Below, one piece after another: positions 33,121 through 41,175 of a stretch of 64,000 nucleotides of DNA; positions within the stretch are counted from its first letter, which is position 1, and each line of letters opens with the position of its first letter. Where the stretch lies: the NCBI GenBank assembly GCA_910584835.1, contig CAJUEG010000006.1:1-64000 (forward strand), written 5' to 3'. This DNA comes from an uncultured Oscillospiraceae bacterium (GTDB lineage: Bacteria; Bacillota; Clostridia; Oscillospirales; Oscillospiraceae). The notes under the pieces are model-generated. The model saw only the letters and a program-made list of their open reading frames with translations. It made no database searches and was not told the origin of the DNA. The translations under genes and the position numbers were made by a program.

Positions 33121-33794
33121 TACTGTGTTTTGCCGCCCACAGGCAGCAGAATCTCGGTGGTGAACGCGCCCTCCTCGCTGTTGCGGCTGAGCCAGCCCCC
33201 CAGCCGCTCCACGATGGCGTCGATGCGCACCAGGCCGAAGCCGTGGCCCTCCCCCTTGGTGGAGCGGAAGCGGCCCTCCCGCTTCTCCCGCTTGCCCGCC
33301 GCGGTGAGGTTGGTGAAGGAGATGTAGAGCTGCTCCCCCTTCATCTCTATGTACACCCGGATGAGCCGCTCCTCCTCGGGCAGGGCCAGGCTGGCCTCGA
33401 TGGCGTTGTCGAAGAGGTTGCCCAGGATGACGCACAAATCCAGCTCCGAGATGTCCAGCGCCACCGGCACGCTGGCGTCCGCCCGGACCTGGATGTGCTT
33501 GGACCGGGCCAGGGAAATTTTGCTGTTGAGGATGGCGTCCGCCATGGGGTTGCCGGTCTTGACCACCGTGTCCACCGTGGACAGGTCGTTTTCCAGCTGG
33601 TCCAGGTAGGCGCACAGCGCCCCCCACTCCCCCTGGGCGGCGTGGGCCTTCATCACCTGGATGTGGCTGCGGTAGTCGTGCCGCCAGCCCCGCATCTGGC
33701 GGTACATGTTCTCCACCTCGGCATAGTGAATCTCGATGAGCTCCCGCTGGTAGGCGGCGATGCGCTTGTCGATGAGCCTGGACAGCAGCGCCAT
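33120..33794 (-). CDS. GHKL-type sensor histidine kinase lacking a membrane sensor domain
   Basis: This 224-residue protein consists only of the kinase core of AgrC/LytTR-associated kinases. The phospho-acceptor is His39 in RGWRHDYRSHIQ, the N box is LGNLFDNAIEAS (Asn130), and the G box is GHGFGLVRIDAIV. The usual N-terminal membrane domain of 150-250 residues is missing, and nothing in the sequence suggests a signal-sensing region beyond a 30-residue leading helix. The ATG follows GAGGAGGGA. It should phosphorylate the LytTR regulator encoded 13 bases upstream. Its input may come from the thioredoxin-reductase-like protein of the same operon; this is inference. Confidence 0.85.
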   Translation of the reverse strand: MALLSRLIDKRIAAYQRELIEIHYAEVENMYRQMRGWRHDYRSHIQVMKAHAAQGEWGALCAYLDQLENDLSTVDTVVKTGNPMADAILNSKISLARSKHIQVRADASVPVALDISELDLCVILGNLFDNAIEASLALPEEERLIRVYIEMKGEQLYISFTNLTAAGKREKREGRFRSTKGEGHGFGLVRIDAIVERLGGWLSRNSEEGAFTTEILLPVGGKTQ

Positions 33795-33807
33795 GGCGGC
33801 TCCCTCC

Positions 33808-34506
33808 TCATATGCGGTCGATGATGGCCCGGTTCAGCTTTTCGTACTGCCCCCGGGGCAGGGGGATGCGCTCGCCGGTGGTGAGCTCCGCCTCCGTCCG
33901 GGAGGCCCGGCGCACAAAGGCCAGGTTGAGGATGAAGGAGCGGCCCGCCCGGAAAAACCGGCTGTCCAGCTCCCGCTCCAGCTCGCTCAAAGGGCGCTTG
34001 ACGGCGTAGTCCCGGCCGGCGTGGACGGTGACGTAGTTGTGGGCCACCTCCAGGTAGCGGATCTTGCTCAGGGGCAGGCGCACCGTCTCCCCCGGCAGCT
34101 CCAGGGTGAGGGCGGGCTCGTTGCGGCGCAGCCGCCCCACCGCCCGGGTGAGCACCTGGGACAGCTTGCGCGGGTCCACCGGCTTTGTGAGGTAGTGCAG
34201 GGCGGACACCTCGTAGCCCTGGGCGATATAGTCGGCGTAGCCGGTGATGAACACGATCTGGATGTCGTCGTTGTCCCGGCGCACCGCGCGGGCCAGCTCC
34301 ACCCCGTCCATGCCGTCCATCTCAATGTCCAGCAGCAGCACGTCGAAGTCCCGCCGCTCCTCGTAGCGGAACAGGAACGCCTCGGCGGACGGGAAGCGCT
34401 CGATCTCCAGCGCCGTCCCCGCGTCCCTGGCCCAGTCCGCCGCCAGCCCTTCGATATACCGGGCGTAGTCCTGGTCGTCGTCGCAGACGGCGAAGCGGCA
34501 GCTCAT
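33808..34506 (-). CDS. LytTR-family response regulator (AgrA-like)
   Basis: This 232-residue regulator has a receiver domain (CDDDQDYARYI, phospho-acceptor Asp in LLLDIEMDG near residue 60, and the KPVDP Lys) followed by a LytTR DNA-binding domain (from about residue 130, ending FVRRASRTEAELTTGERIPL). Such proteins bind direct repeats upstream of promoters and usually form operons with GHKL kinases, as here. The start overlaps the stop of the flavoprotein gene by four bases (ATGA). Targets might include the downstream ABC exporter pair. Confidence 0.92.
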   Translation of the reverse strand: MSCRFAVCDDDQDYARYIEGLAADWARDAGTALEIERFPSAEAFLFRYEERRDFDVLLLDIEMDGMDGVELARAVRRDNDDIQIVFITGYADYIAQGYEVSALHYLTKPVDPRKLSQVLTRAVGRLRRNEPALTLELPGETVRLPLSKIRYLEVAHNYVTVHAGRDYAVKRPLSELERELDSRFFRAGRSFILNLAFVRRASRTEAELTTGERIPLPRGQYEKLNRAIIDRI

Positions 34507-35312
34507 GACGGCGCGCCCCCGCGCTCCAGGCTGAAGTGGGCGGCGATCTGCCCCTGGCCCACCGCCTTGGCCAGCTGGAGGGGCTGGCCGGTGCAGTCCC
34601 CGGCGGCGTACACGCCGGGGAGGTTGGTGGCCATATGGGCGTCCACCTTGATATAGCCGTTTTCCAGCTCCAGCCCCGGCGCCAGTCGGGCGGGGGCGAT
34701 GGAGGCCCGCAGCAAAAACACGCCCTCGCAGGGGGTGGCCTCCCCGGCGGCGTCCAGCACCCCGGTCACCCTGTCCTCCCCCAGGATGGACAGCCCCGCC
34801 AGCCGCTTTACGGTGACCTCACAGCCGATGGAGCGCAGAAACTCCACTTCCTCGCCGAAGTTGGGCGCGTCCCCGGCGCAGACGACGGGTTTGCCCCGGT
34901 AAAACATGCCGTCGCAGGTGGCGCAGTAGCTCACCCCCCGGCCCAGCAGCGCCTCCTCCCCGGGGAGGGGGGCCGCCCGGGACACGCCGGGGGCCAGGAT
35001 GACCGCCCCGCCCTCCACGGCGTCGTTTTCCACCGACACCATCACCGTGTCCCCCAGGGGCATCACGGACAGGGCCCGGCCCGGTTTGAACTCCGCCCCC
35101 AGGTCCTTCGCCTGGGCGGCCAGCCGCTCCACCAGTTCCAGCCCCCGGACGCCGGGCAGGCCGGGGTAGTTGGCCATGGCGGGGGCTTTGCACAGAGGGG
35201 AGGCGGTGGGGTCGTTGGTGATGACGAGCACGGACTTGTCCCGGGCCCGGGCGTGGATGGCGGCGGTGAGCCCCGCGGGGCCGCCGCCCACAACAAGCAG
35301 GTCGTATTTCAT
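34503..35312 (-). CDS. Thioredoxin-reductase-like flavoprotein lacking a clear NADPH site
   Basis: The 269-residue protein has the FAD motif VVGGGPAGLTAAIHA, the redox-active dithiol CATC near residue 131, and the C-terminal FAD motif GVYAAGDCTGQP. The NADPH-binding part is short and does not fit: where the family has GGGDSAVEEA and HRR it reads VVCAGDAPNFGEEVEF and VTVKRLAG. The protein is about 35 residues shorter than normal TrxB. Clostridial ferredoxin-dependent flavin thioredoxin reductases likewise lack the NADPH motifs, so that activity is a reasonable inference. The ATG follows TTGGAGG. It leads an operon with a LytTR regulator and a kinase, which suggests redox sensing or signal supply. 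Confidence 0.8.
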   Translation of the reverse strand: MKYDLLVVGGGPAGLTAAIHARARDKSVLVITNDPTASPLCKAPAMANYPGLPGVRGLELVERLAAQAKDLGAEFKPGRALSVMPLGDTVMVSVENDAVEGGAVILAPGVSRAAPLPGEEALLGRGVSYCATCDGMFYRGKPVVCAGDAPNFGEEVEFLRSIGCEVTVKRLAGLSILGEDRVTGVLDAAGEATPCEGVFLLRASIAPARLAPGLELENGYIKVDAHMATNLPGVYAAGDCTGQPLQLAKAVGQGQIAAHFSLERGGAPS

Positions 35313-35344
35313 GGCGTCTGCCTCCAATCCTGGTTAATGTCTCC

Positions 35345-35405
35345 AGTATACTATTGTTCCGCCTTTCTGACAATACTTGCAAAGGGGTTTTTGTTGGGGT
35401 ATACT
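35345..35405. promoter_or_regulatory. Divergent promoters for the flavoprotein operon and asparaginase
   Basis: Minus strand: TTGTCA (35373-35368), 17-base spacer, TATACT (35350-35345). Plus strand: TTGCAA (35377-35382), 17-base spacer, TATACT (35400-35405). The -35 boxes are only three bases apart, so the two promoters probably interfere. Confidence 0.7.
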
Positions 35406-35436
35406 GGGGCTGATTTTGTTGGAGGAGGACGTTTTT

Positions 35437-36441
35437 ATGAAGCGCATTTTACTGCTCACCACCGGCGGCACCATCGCCTCACGGCTCACCGACGAGGGGC
35501 TGGCCCCCGGCCTTGACGGCGAGGCCCTGGCCCGCTGCCTGGGGACGCTGGGGGACAGCTATGACCTGGCCGTCCGGGATATCCTGCATTTGGACTCGTC
35601 CAACATCCAGCCAGAGGAGTGGCGGCTCATCGCCCGGCACGTTTTTGAGGCGAGGGACGATTTTGACGGCATCGTCATCTCCCACGGCACCGACACCATG
35701 GCGTACACCGCCTCGGTGCTGTCCTTCATGGTGCGGGGCATCCCCGTCCCGGTGGTGCTCACCGGGGCCCAGCTTCCCATCGAGCACCCCCTCACCGACG
35801 GCCTGGACAATCTCCGCACCGCCTTCGCCATGGCGGCCTGCGGCCGCCCGGGGGTGTTCCTGGCCTTCGGGCGGAAGGTGATGCTGGGCTGCCGGGCGGT
35901 CAAGACCCACACCACCGACTTTGCCGCCTTCGACAGCGTGAACTGGCCCGCCGTAGCGGTGGTCAACGGCTCCGGCCTCACCCTCCGGGAGGGGGCCATC
36001 CCCCGGGTTCCCGGCCCCTGCGCGCTGCGGGAGGAGCTGTGCCAGCAGGTGTTCCTCATCAAGCTCACCCCGGGGCTGGACCCGGAGATTTTCGACATGC
36101 TGCTGCGGATGCACTACCGGGGGGTGGTCATCGAGGCGTTTGGGGCGGGGGGCCTCCACTTCATCCGCCGCAACCTCATTGAAAAGCTCCACGCCGCCGC
36201 CCAGGCGGGGATGGCGGTGGTGGTGTGCAGCCAGTGCCTGTATGAGAGCAGCAATTTCTCCCTGTACCAGGCGGGTCAGAAGGCGCTGGCCCAGGGGGTG
36301 ATCCAGGGCTGGGACATGACCACCGAGGCGGCGGTGACCAAGCTGATGTGGGCGCTGGGCCAGACGGACAGCCTGGACGGGGTCCGGGAGCTGTTTTCAG
36401 AGAATCTGTGCGGGGAGGTCAGAAGCGCGCAGCCGTCGTGA
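35437..36441 (+). CDS. ansA: L-asparaginase
   Basis: This 334-residue cytosolic enzyme hydrolyses asparagine to aspartate and ammonia. The family motifs are present: the first catalytic Thr in LLTTGGTIASRL at the N-terminus and the second in SHGTDTMAYTAS near residues 86-97, with PVVLTGAQLP after it. No signal peptide, so it is the cytoplasmic (type I-like) form. The ATG follows GGAGGAGG. The last bases of the gene, including the stop, belong to a 26-bp direct repeat found again 135 bases on. Confidence 0.92.
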   Translation: MKRILLLTTGGTIASRLTDEGLAPGLDGEALARCLGTLGDSYDLAVRDILHLDSSNIQPEEWRLIARHVFEARDDFDGIVISHGTDTMAYTASVLSFMVRGIPVPVVLTGAQLPIEHPLTDGLDNLRTAFAMAACGRPGVFLAFGRKVMLGCRAVKTHTTDFAAFDSVNWPAVAVVNGSGLTLREGAIPRVPGPCALREELCQQVFLIKLTPGLDPEIFDMLLRMHYRGVVIEAFGAGGLHFIRRNLIEKLHAAAQAGMAVVVCSQCLYESSNFSLYQAGQKALAQGVIQGWDMTTEAAVTKLMWALGQTDSLDGVRELFSENLCGEVRSAQPS

Positions 36442-36580
36442 GCGGCGCGGATGGAGCGAAGCGAGGGCGAAAGCCCAGCCGCCGCGCAGCGGGGGCGGGT
36501 TTTGCCTGAGACGGAGCGAAGCCGCGCCAAGGGAACAGGCGCAGCGTGACAATGCAGAAGCGCGCAGCCGTCGTGAGCGG
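36420..36580. repeat. 26-bp direct repeats bounding a GC-rich intergenic insert
   Basis: AGAAGCGCGCAGCCGTCGTG and the following AGCGG occur at 36421-36445 and again at 36556-36580, the first copy overlapping the asparaginase stop. The 110 bases between them carry short repeats of GGAGCGAAGC. It lies between two convergent genes. The arrangement suggests a duplicated or inserted short element. Confidence 0.6.
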
Positions 36581-36589
36581 GGCGCGGCG

Positions 36590-37234
36590 CTATTTTTTGC
36601 CGCCCAGGACCCTGGGGCCGGGGGACGCCGTGCCGCAGGGCCTGTCCGGCAGCTCAATGAAGTATTTTCCCGAGGCGTTGATCACCGTGGTGTCCCCGTA
36701 CTCCCGAACCCGGGGGAAATCGGGGGCGTATTGCAGGTGAACATGGCCGTGGAGGTGATACCGGGGCTTGAAGCGGTCCATCAGGCTTTTAAAGCAGGCG
36801 AAGCCCTGGTGGCAGGCGTCCTCCATGTCGCCCACGCCCTGGGCGGGGGCGTGGGTGATGAGGATATCCACCCCGCCCCGGCGCAGGACGCGGCCCAGCT
36901 TGGCGATGCGCCAGCGCATCTGCCGCTCGGTGTACTGGTGGACGCTGCTGTTGTACTTCATGCACCCGCCCAGGCCCAGAATGCGGTAGCCCTTGAACTC
37001 AATGACCTTGCCGTCGATGCAGTCGCACCCCTCGGGGGGCTGCTGCTCGTAGCGGGTGTCGTGGTTGCCGTGGACGTAGAACAGCGGCCGGTTGGCCATG
37101 GTGACCAGAAAGGAGAGGTAGCTGGAGGGCAGGTCGCCGCAGGAGATGATGGCGTCCGCCCCCTGGAGCTTGTCCTTGGAAAAGTAATCCCACAGCCCCT
37201 GATCCGGGGTGTCGGAGATGACCAGCAGCTTCAC
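36590..37234 (-). CDS. Calcineurin-like metallophosphoesterase
   Basis: The 214-residue protein has the metallophosphoesterase signature blocks: ISDTPDQ, SCGDLPSSYL, YVHGNHD, ITHAPAQ and HGHVH. The first block lacks the usual DxH histidine (DTP instead of DTH), which alters one metal ligand but may be normal in this clostridial subgroup. Its start overlaps the stop of the ParB-like/BMP protein (ATGA), so the two genes are cotranscribed. The substrate could be a phosphodiester or phosphoprotein and cannot be told from the sequence. Confidence 0.88.
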   Translation of the reverse strand: MKLLVISDTPDQGLWDYFSKDKLQGADAIISCGDLPSSYLSFLVTMANRPLFYVHGNHDTRYEQQPPEGCDCIDGKVIEFKGYRILGLGGCMKYNSSVHQYTERQMRWRIAKLGRVLRRGGVDILITHAPAQGVGDMEDACHQGFACFKSLMDRFKPRYHLHGHVHLQYAPDFPRVREYGDTTVINASGKYFIELPDRPCGTASPGPRVLGGKK

Positions 37235-39168
37235 AGCTTTTCCTCCTCCGGCGGGATGTCTTCCCGGTCCACCCCCAGCCGCCGCACCGTGGGCTTGGCC
37301 ACGTCCAGCAGCTCGTCAAAGGCGGGCAGGGAGCCATCGACCCGGTCGCACAGCCAATTCATTTTTAAGATCTCCTCCATGGTCAGGTCCCGGGAGCCGT
37401 CGTTGACCACACGGCCCGCCTGATCCCGGATGAGCCGCTGGAAGGGGTGGATGGTGCCCGCCCGGATGCCCTGGCGCAGGATCTCCGCCAGGGAACGCAC
37501 CCCCTCGGGCAGGTCGGGGCTGAAGCGCAGGTCCACCACGCCGCTGTTCATCCCCCACCAGTAGTTGATGGCCTTGCTGCTGTCCTCCGCCAGGGGGATG
37601 GTCTTGGGGTCGCGGAGCATTTCCCGCACGATGCGCACGTAGAACTCCCCCCAGTGCCAGCTGGGGGAGGCCAGCTGCACCAGTTCTCCGTCCGGCTCCA
37701 GCCGGGCCAGGCCCTGGGCGCCGTCAGGCTGCTCGGAAATAAAGTCCCGGTCGCTGACGATCTGGATGCTCTGGCGCTGGAACTCGCCCATATAGTTGCC
37801 CGGCAGGCAGTGCCAGCGCAGGTCGATGCGGGCCTCCGGGTTGGTCAGCGCCGCGCCCAGGGCAAAGGCGTTGATGCTGGCGGGCACCCCCAGGATGGGG
37901 TAGCTGCCCACGTAGCCGATGCGGCCGGTCTGGCTCATGGCCCCGGCGATGGCGCCGGTGATGAACTTGCCCTCGTACACCCGGCAGTAGTAGGCCTTTA
38001 CGTTGACGTAGGGCTGGTCGATGGAGCAGTTCATGAAGCGCACCTTGGGGTACTTCACCGCCACCCGCAGCGTGGCGTCGATGAGGTTCACCGACGTGGT
38101 GAAGATGAGCTCCGCGCCCCCCGCCACCGCCTCGCAGATGGCGGATTCCGTCCCCTGGGGAGACACATCGTAATAGCTGATGACGCTTACGCTGTCCCCC
38201 AGCGTCTGCTCCAGGTACTCCCGGCCCTTGTCATGGGCGGCGGTCCAGCCGCTGGAGCTGGGGGTGCCCTGGAACAAAAAGGCCACCCGCAGCCGCTTCT
38301 TCGTCCCCAGCAGAGCGGACATGACGCTCTTTTTCTCCTCCCCCTCAGAGGGGGCGAGGCTCACCGCGATGGGGGTGGTCTCGGCATGGAGGCACAGCTC
38401 CTTCCAGATGGCGGACAGGGTTTTGCGGTACTCCCCCTCGCCGACGGAGGAGAGGAACTGCTGGGCGTCGTAGAACTCCAGCCAGCGCAGCAGCGCGTCC
38501 CCGGCGGTCAGCCCCAGCCCGCCGCCGCCCAGGCGGTAGAAGCTCTCCCGGAAGGCGAAATACCGGGCCTTGAACTTTTTCTGAAAATCCTCCGGCCAGT
38601 CCTCGTCCCGGGCAAAGCCCAGGGCGGCCTGGAGCTTGGCGTATCCGCCCAGGTCGCTGAAGTGCACGCCCCAGCAGCGGCTGTGCCGGAAAAATTCCAG
38701 GAACTCCAGATAGATCTGGGTGGTGATGTCGTCCGACTTCTCCGGCATGAGCCGGGTGATGTCCGCCTGGATGATGGACGAGCCCATGCTCTTGAGCACG
38801 CTCACCCGCTTGTTTCCCTCCTGGACGTAGAACCGGCCCAGGTACTCATAGCACTTGATGGGGTCGTGGATGCCCTCGCTGAGCTGGGCGGCGCACAGGT
38901 TGACCCACTTCATGGCAAATTCCGACTCCGGCCCCATCAGGGGGTAAAACCCGGCGGAGAAGGAATTGCACCTGGCCTCCTCCGTGGAGCCCACCACCAG
39001 GTAGATGGGCACGTCCATCACCCCCAGCTTTACCTGGGAGAGCTGGAGCTTGTCCGCTCCCAGGGCCTGGATGTTGGGGGTCAGCCCCCGGTGGACGCAG
39101 TTTTTGTATTCCCGCTGGCCCTGCTTCAGGGCCGCCGTATAATATTGCACCGCTTCGGCGCTTGACAT
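37231..39168 (-). CDS. Cytosolic fusion of a ParB-like domain and a BMP/PnrA-type ligand-binding domain
   Basis: This 645-residue protein has no signal peptide or lipobox. The first part (residues 1-290) includes YLGRFYVQEGNKRVSVLKSM near residue 117, resembling the ParB/sulfiredoxin nucleotide-binding motif. From about residue 290 to 560 it has a periplasmic-binding-protein fold of the BMP/Med family (KKRLRVAFLFQGTPSSSGWT, YEGKFITGAIAGAMS, RIGYVGSYP), whose relatives bind nucleosides for ABC importers. The cytosolic location and ParB-like part suggest an intracellular sensor rather than a transport receptor. The ATG follows AAAGGAG. A metallophosphoesterase is coexpressed. The role is unknown. 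Confidence 0.75.
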   Translation of the reverse strand: MSSAEAVQYYTAALKQGQREYKNCVHRGLTPNIQALGADKLQLSQVKLGVMDVPIYLVVGSTEEARCNSFSAGFYPLMGPESEFAMKWVNLCAAQLSEGIHDPIKCYEYLGRFYVQEGNKRVSVLKSMGSSIIQADITRLMPEKSDDITTQIYLEFLEFFRHSRCWGVHFSDLGGYAKLQAALGFARDEDWPEDFQKKFKARYFAFRESFYRLGGGGLGLTAGDALLRWLEFYDAQQFLSSVGEGEYRKTLSAIWKELCLHAETTPIAVSLAPSEGEEKKSVMSALLGTKKRLRVAFLFQGTPSSSGWTAAHDKGREYLEQTLGDSVSVISYYDVSPQGTESAICEAVAGGAELIFTTSVNLIDATLRVAVKYPKVRFMNCSIDQPYVNVKAYYCRVYEGKFITGAIAGAMSQTGRIGYVGSYPILGVPASINAFALGAALTNPEARIDLRWHCLPGNYMGEFQRQSIQIVSDRDFISEQPDGAQGLARLEPDGELVQLASPSWHWGEFYVRIVREMLRDPKTIPLAEDSSKAINYWWGMNSGVVDLRFSPDLPEGVRSLAEILRQGIRAGTIHPFQRLIRDQAGRVVNDGSRDLTMEEILKMNWLCDRVDGSLPAFDELLDVAKPTVRRLGVDREDIPPEEEKL

Positions 39169-39267
39169 AAAACCCGCTCCTTTCGGTGTTTAACCGCCAA
39201 TATTGTACCAAATGCCGCTGTCGGATGCCAGTGTTTGGGAGGAATTTCCCTTGTGTGGAACGCTGAA

Positions 39268-39294
39268 AAAAAGGCCGCGGCCGCCCGGCCTTTT
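39268..39294. terminator. Orphan hairpin between divergent operons
   Basis: AAAAGGCCG and CGGCCTTTT frame a GC loop 100 bases before the ATP synthase promoter. No gene ends here, so it may be an attenuator, a short RNA terminator or an insulator. Confidence 0.4.
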
Positions 39295-39354
39295 GACGCT
39301 TCAACCGGGGGAGGGGGCAGAGAAGGCAAAGGGCAAAAAGCGCATCGTTTTCAG

Positions 39355-39383
39355 TGGACAAGCGGAAAACGCAGGTGTATAAT
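39355..39383 (+). promoter_or_regulatory. ATP synthase operon promoter
   Basis: TGGACA (39355-39360) is 17 bases from a perfect TATAAT (39378-39383). Confidence 0.65.
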
Positions 39384-39435
39384 AGGTGCGCCGCGCCGGA
39401 GAGCGCGGGAAATGCTCGAAAGAAGGAATGCTTGG

Positions 39436-40269
39436 ATGAAGCAACACAAAAGAGGGCTGGCGGTGTGCCTGGCGGCCGCGGTGCTGCTGCTCATCGCCGC
39501 GCTGCTGGCGGGCTCTCCCGGCCCGTCGGAGAGCGTACAGGAGGCCATGCGGGACGCAGTGCTCCACGGCACGGGGCAGATCAGCCTGTTCGGCCTTATG
39601 ACGGTGAACCCGGGAATGATCTCCGCGCTGCTGGTGACGGCCTTTTTGCTGCTGTGCGCCGCGCTGATCCGGGTTTTCGCCATCCCCCGGTTCCAGTACC
39701 GGCCGGGGAAGCTCCAGCTGCTGCTGGAGGAGCTGGTGGGCCTGTTCGACGGCATGGCCAAAAGCAACAGCCCCCACCGCAACCGTTTTTTAGGGGCCTA
39801 CCTCTTTGCCGCCGGGGCCTACATCTTCGTGGGCACCCTGTCTGAGCTGCTGGGCCTCCAGGCGGTGACCGTCCACGGCCACCCCATCACCCTGCCCGCC
39901 CCGCTGTCCGACGTGAACGCCGCCATCGCCATGGGCACCCTGTCCTATCTGGTGATTTTGTCCGGCGGCGTGGCCTCCAACGGCCTGGGGGGCGTGGGCA
40001 AGACCCTCAAGGAGTTCTCGCTGCCCATATCCATGAGCTTCCGTCTCTTCGGGGCGCTGCTCAGCGGCCTGCTGGTGACGGAGCTGGTGTACTACTACGT
40101 GGCGCTGAGCTTCGTCCTCCCCGTGGTGGTGGGGGTGCTGTTCACCCTGCTCCACGCCCTGATCCAGACCTACGTGCTCACCATGCTCACCGCGCTGTAC
40201 TACGGCGAGGTGTCCGAGCCCTCCCCTAAAAAAGAGAAAAAGAAGAAGCTTCGGGCGGAGAACGCCTGA
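39436..40269 (+). CDS. atpB: ATP synthase subunit a
   Basis: Subunit a forms the ion channels of the Fo motor. The 277-residue protein has a first membrane segment (LAVCLAAAVLLLIAALLAG) and the conserved later segments. The essential Arg lies in SLPISMSFRLFGALLSGLLV; the usual Asn after RLFG is Ala here. The Lys-rich tail KKEKKKKLRAENA is cytoplasmic. The ATG at 39436 has AAGGA eight bases upstream; an ATG at 39412 is a possible longer start. It is the first gene of the operon; no atpI is seen. Confidence 0.92.
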   Translation: MKQHKRGLAVCLAAAVLLLIAALLAGSPGPSESVQEAMRDAVLHGTGQISLFGLMTVNPGMISALLVTAFLLLCAALIRVFAIPRFQYRPGKLQLLLEELVGLFDGMAKSNSPHRNRFLGAYLFAAGAYIFVGTLSELLGLQAVTVHGHPITLPAPLSDVNAAIAMGTLSYLVILSGGVASNGLGGVGKTLKEFSLPISMSFRLFGALLSGLLVTELVYYYVALSFVLPVVVGVLFTLLHALIQTYVLTMLTALYYGEVSEPSPKKEKKKKLRAENA

Positions 40270-40305
40270 GGCCCGCAAAATATATAAAACGGAGGTTATG
40301 TACCT

Positions 40306-40665
40306 ATGAATAAGCTGCTGAAAAAGATTCTCGTCCTGGCCGGGGTGTTTATGCTGGTCCTGTCCCTGGCCGCCCCCGCCTATGCCGCCGCCCCCAGTCA
40401 GGGGGAGCCGGACGCCCAGACCGAAACAGATGAGGGCTCCGCCATCGGCCTGAAGGCCATCGCCGCGGGCATCGCCGTGGGCATCGCCGCCGCCGGCGGC
40501 GCGGTGGGCATGGGCCTGGCCACCGCCAAGTCCACCGAGAGCCTGGCCCGCCAGCCCGAGGCGGAGGGCAAGATCCGCACCACCCTGATGCTGGGCCTGG
40601 TGTTCATTGAGACGGCCATCATCTACGCTTTGCTGGTGGTCATCCTCATCATCTTCGTGCTGTAA
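40306..40665 (+). CDS. atpE: ATP synthase subunit c with N-terminal signal-peptide-like extension
   Basis: Subunit c forms the rotating ring. The 119-residue protein is longer than the usual 80. The first 28 residues (MNKLLKKILVLAGVFMLVLS onward, ending APAYAA) look like a signal peptide, followed by an acidic linker of about 18 residues and then the normal hairpin of two helices. Helix 1 has GIAVGIAAAGGAVGMGLATA and helix 2 has the ion-binding Glu in FIETAIIYALL. The Gln of the sodium signature is Met here and the Ser/Thr pair is Thr-Ala, so ion specificity is unclear. The start follows GGAGGT. Confidence 0.92.
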   Translation: MNKLLKKILVLAGVFMLVLSLAAPAYAAAPSQGEPDAQTETDEGSAIGLKAIAAGIAVGIAAAGGAVGMGLATAKSTESLARQPEAEGKIRTTLMLGLVFIETAIIYALLVVILIIFVL

Positions 40666-40683
40666 CGGCAGGAGGGCTTTGTC

Positions 40684-41175
40684 ATGCCTTTGAATATCAA
40701 CTTGCAGCAGATTCTGCTGCACTGGATGAATCTGGCCATCCTGACGGGGGGGCTGTACTTTCTCCTGTACAAGCCGGTGAAGGAGTTTATGGAAAAGCGG
40801 GCGGCCCACTACCAGGAGCTGGAGGACCAGGCGGCGGACAGGCTGGCCCAGGCCGAGCGCCTCAAGGCGGAGGCCCAGGCCAAGCTGGAGGCGGCGGACG
40901 ACGAGATCCACGACGAGCGGATGCGCGCCCAGCAGGCCGCCTCCGACGCCGCCCAGGAGCAGCTGGCCCAGGCCGAGGAGCAGGCCCGCCGCATTGTGGA
41001 CAAGGCCCAGGCCGAGGCGGAGCAGTTCAAGGAGCGGGCGCTGCGGGAGTCCCAGCGGGAGATGCGGGAGCTGGCCGCCAAGGCGGCGAAAAAGCTGGCC
41101 GCCAAGCCCGGCGCCGATTTCTTCGACCAGTTCCTGGACCTGACGGAGGGAGGCGGGGCGCATGAGGGACGCTAG
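40684..41175 (+). CDS. atpF: ATP synthase subunit b
   Basis: Subunit b is the peripheral stalk. It has 163 residues: an N-terminal membrane anchor (LLHWMNLAILTGGLYFLLY) and a long charged coiled coil rich in Ala, Glu, Arg and Gln. The usual C-terminal end is followed by GADFFDQFLDLTEGG. The delta subunit, which normally joins b to F1, has no separate gene: the next gene overlaps by 14 bases and carries its C-terminal domain. The start follows GGAGGG. Confidence 0.9.
   Translation: MPLNINLQQILLHWMNLAILTGGLYFLLYKPVKEFMEKRAAHYQELEDQAADRLAQAERLKAEAQAKLEAADDEIHDERMRAQQAASDAAQEQLAQAEEQARRIVDKAQAEAEQFKERALRESQREMRELAAKAAKKLAAKPGADFFDQFLDLTEGGGAHEGR

Noticed and set aside
32998..33627. N-terminal extension of the ABC gene into the kinase region
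   Set aside because: It crosses a terminator and overlaps the kinase gene; the ATG at 32997 has its own ribosome binding site.
40306..40665. Sodium-specific ATP synthase
   Set aside because: The c subunit has Met in place of the sodium-type Gln and lacks the full Ser/Thr signature, so specificity cannot be claimed.
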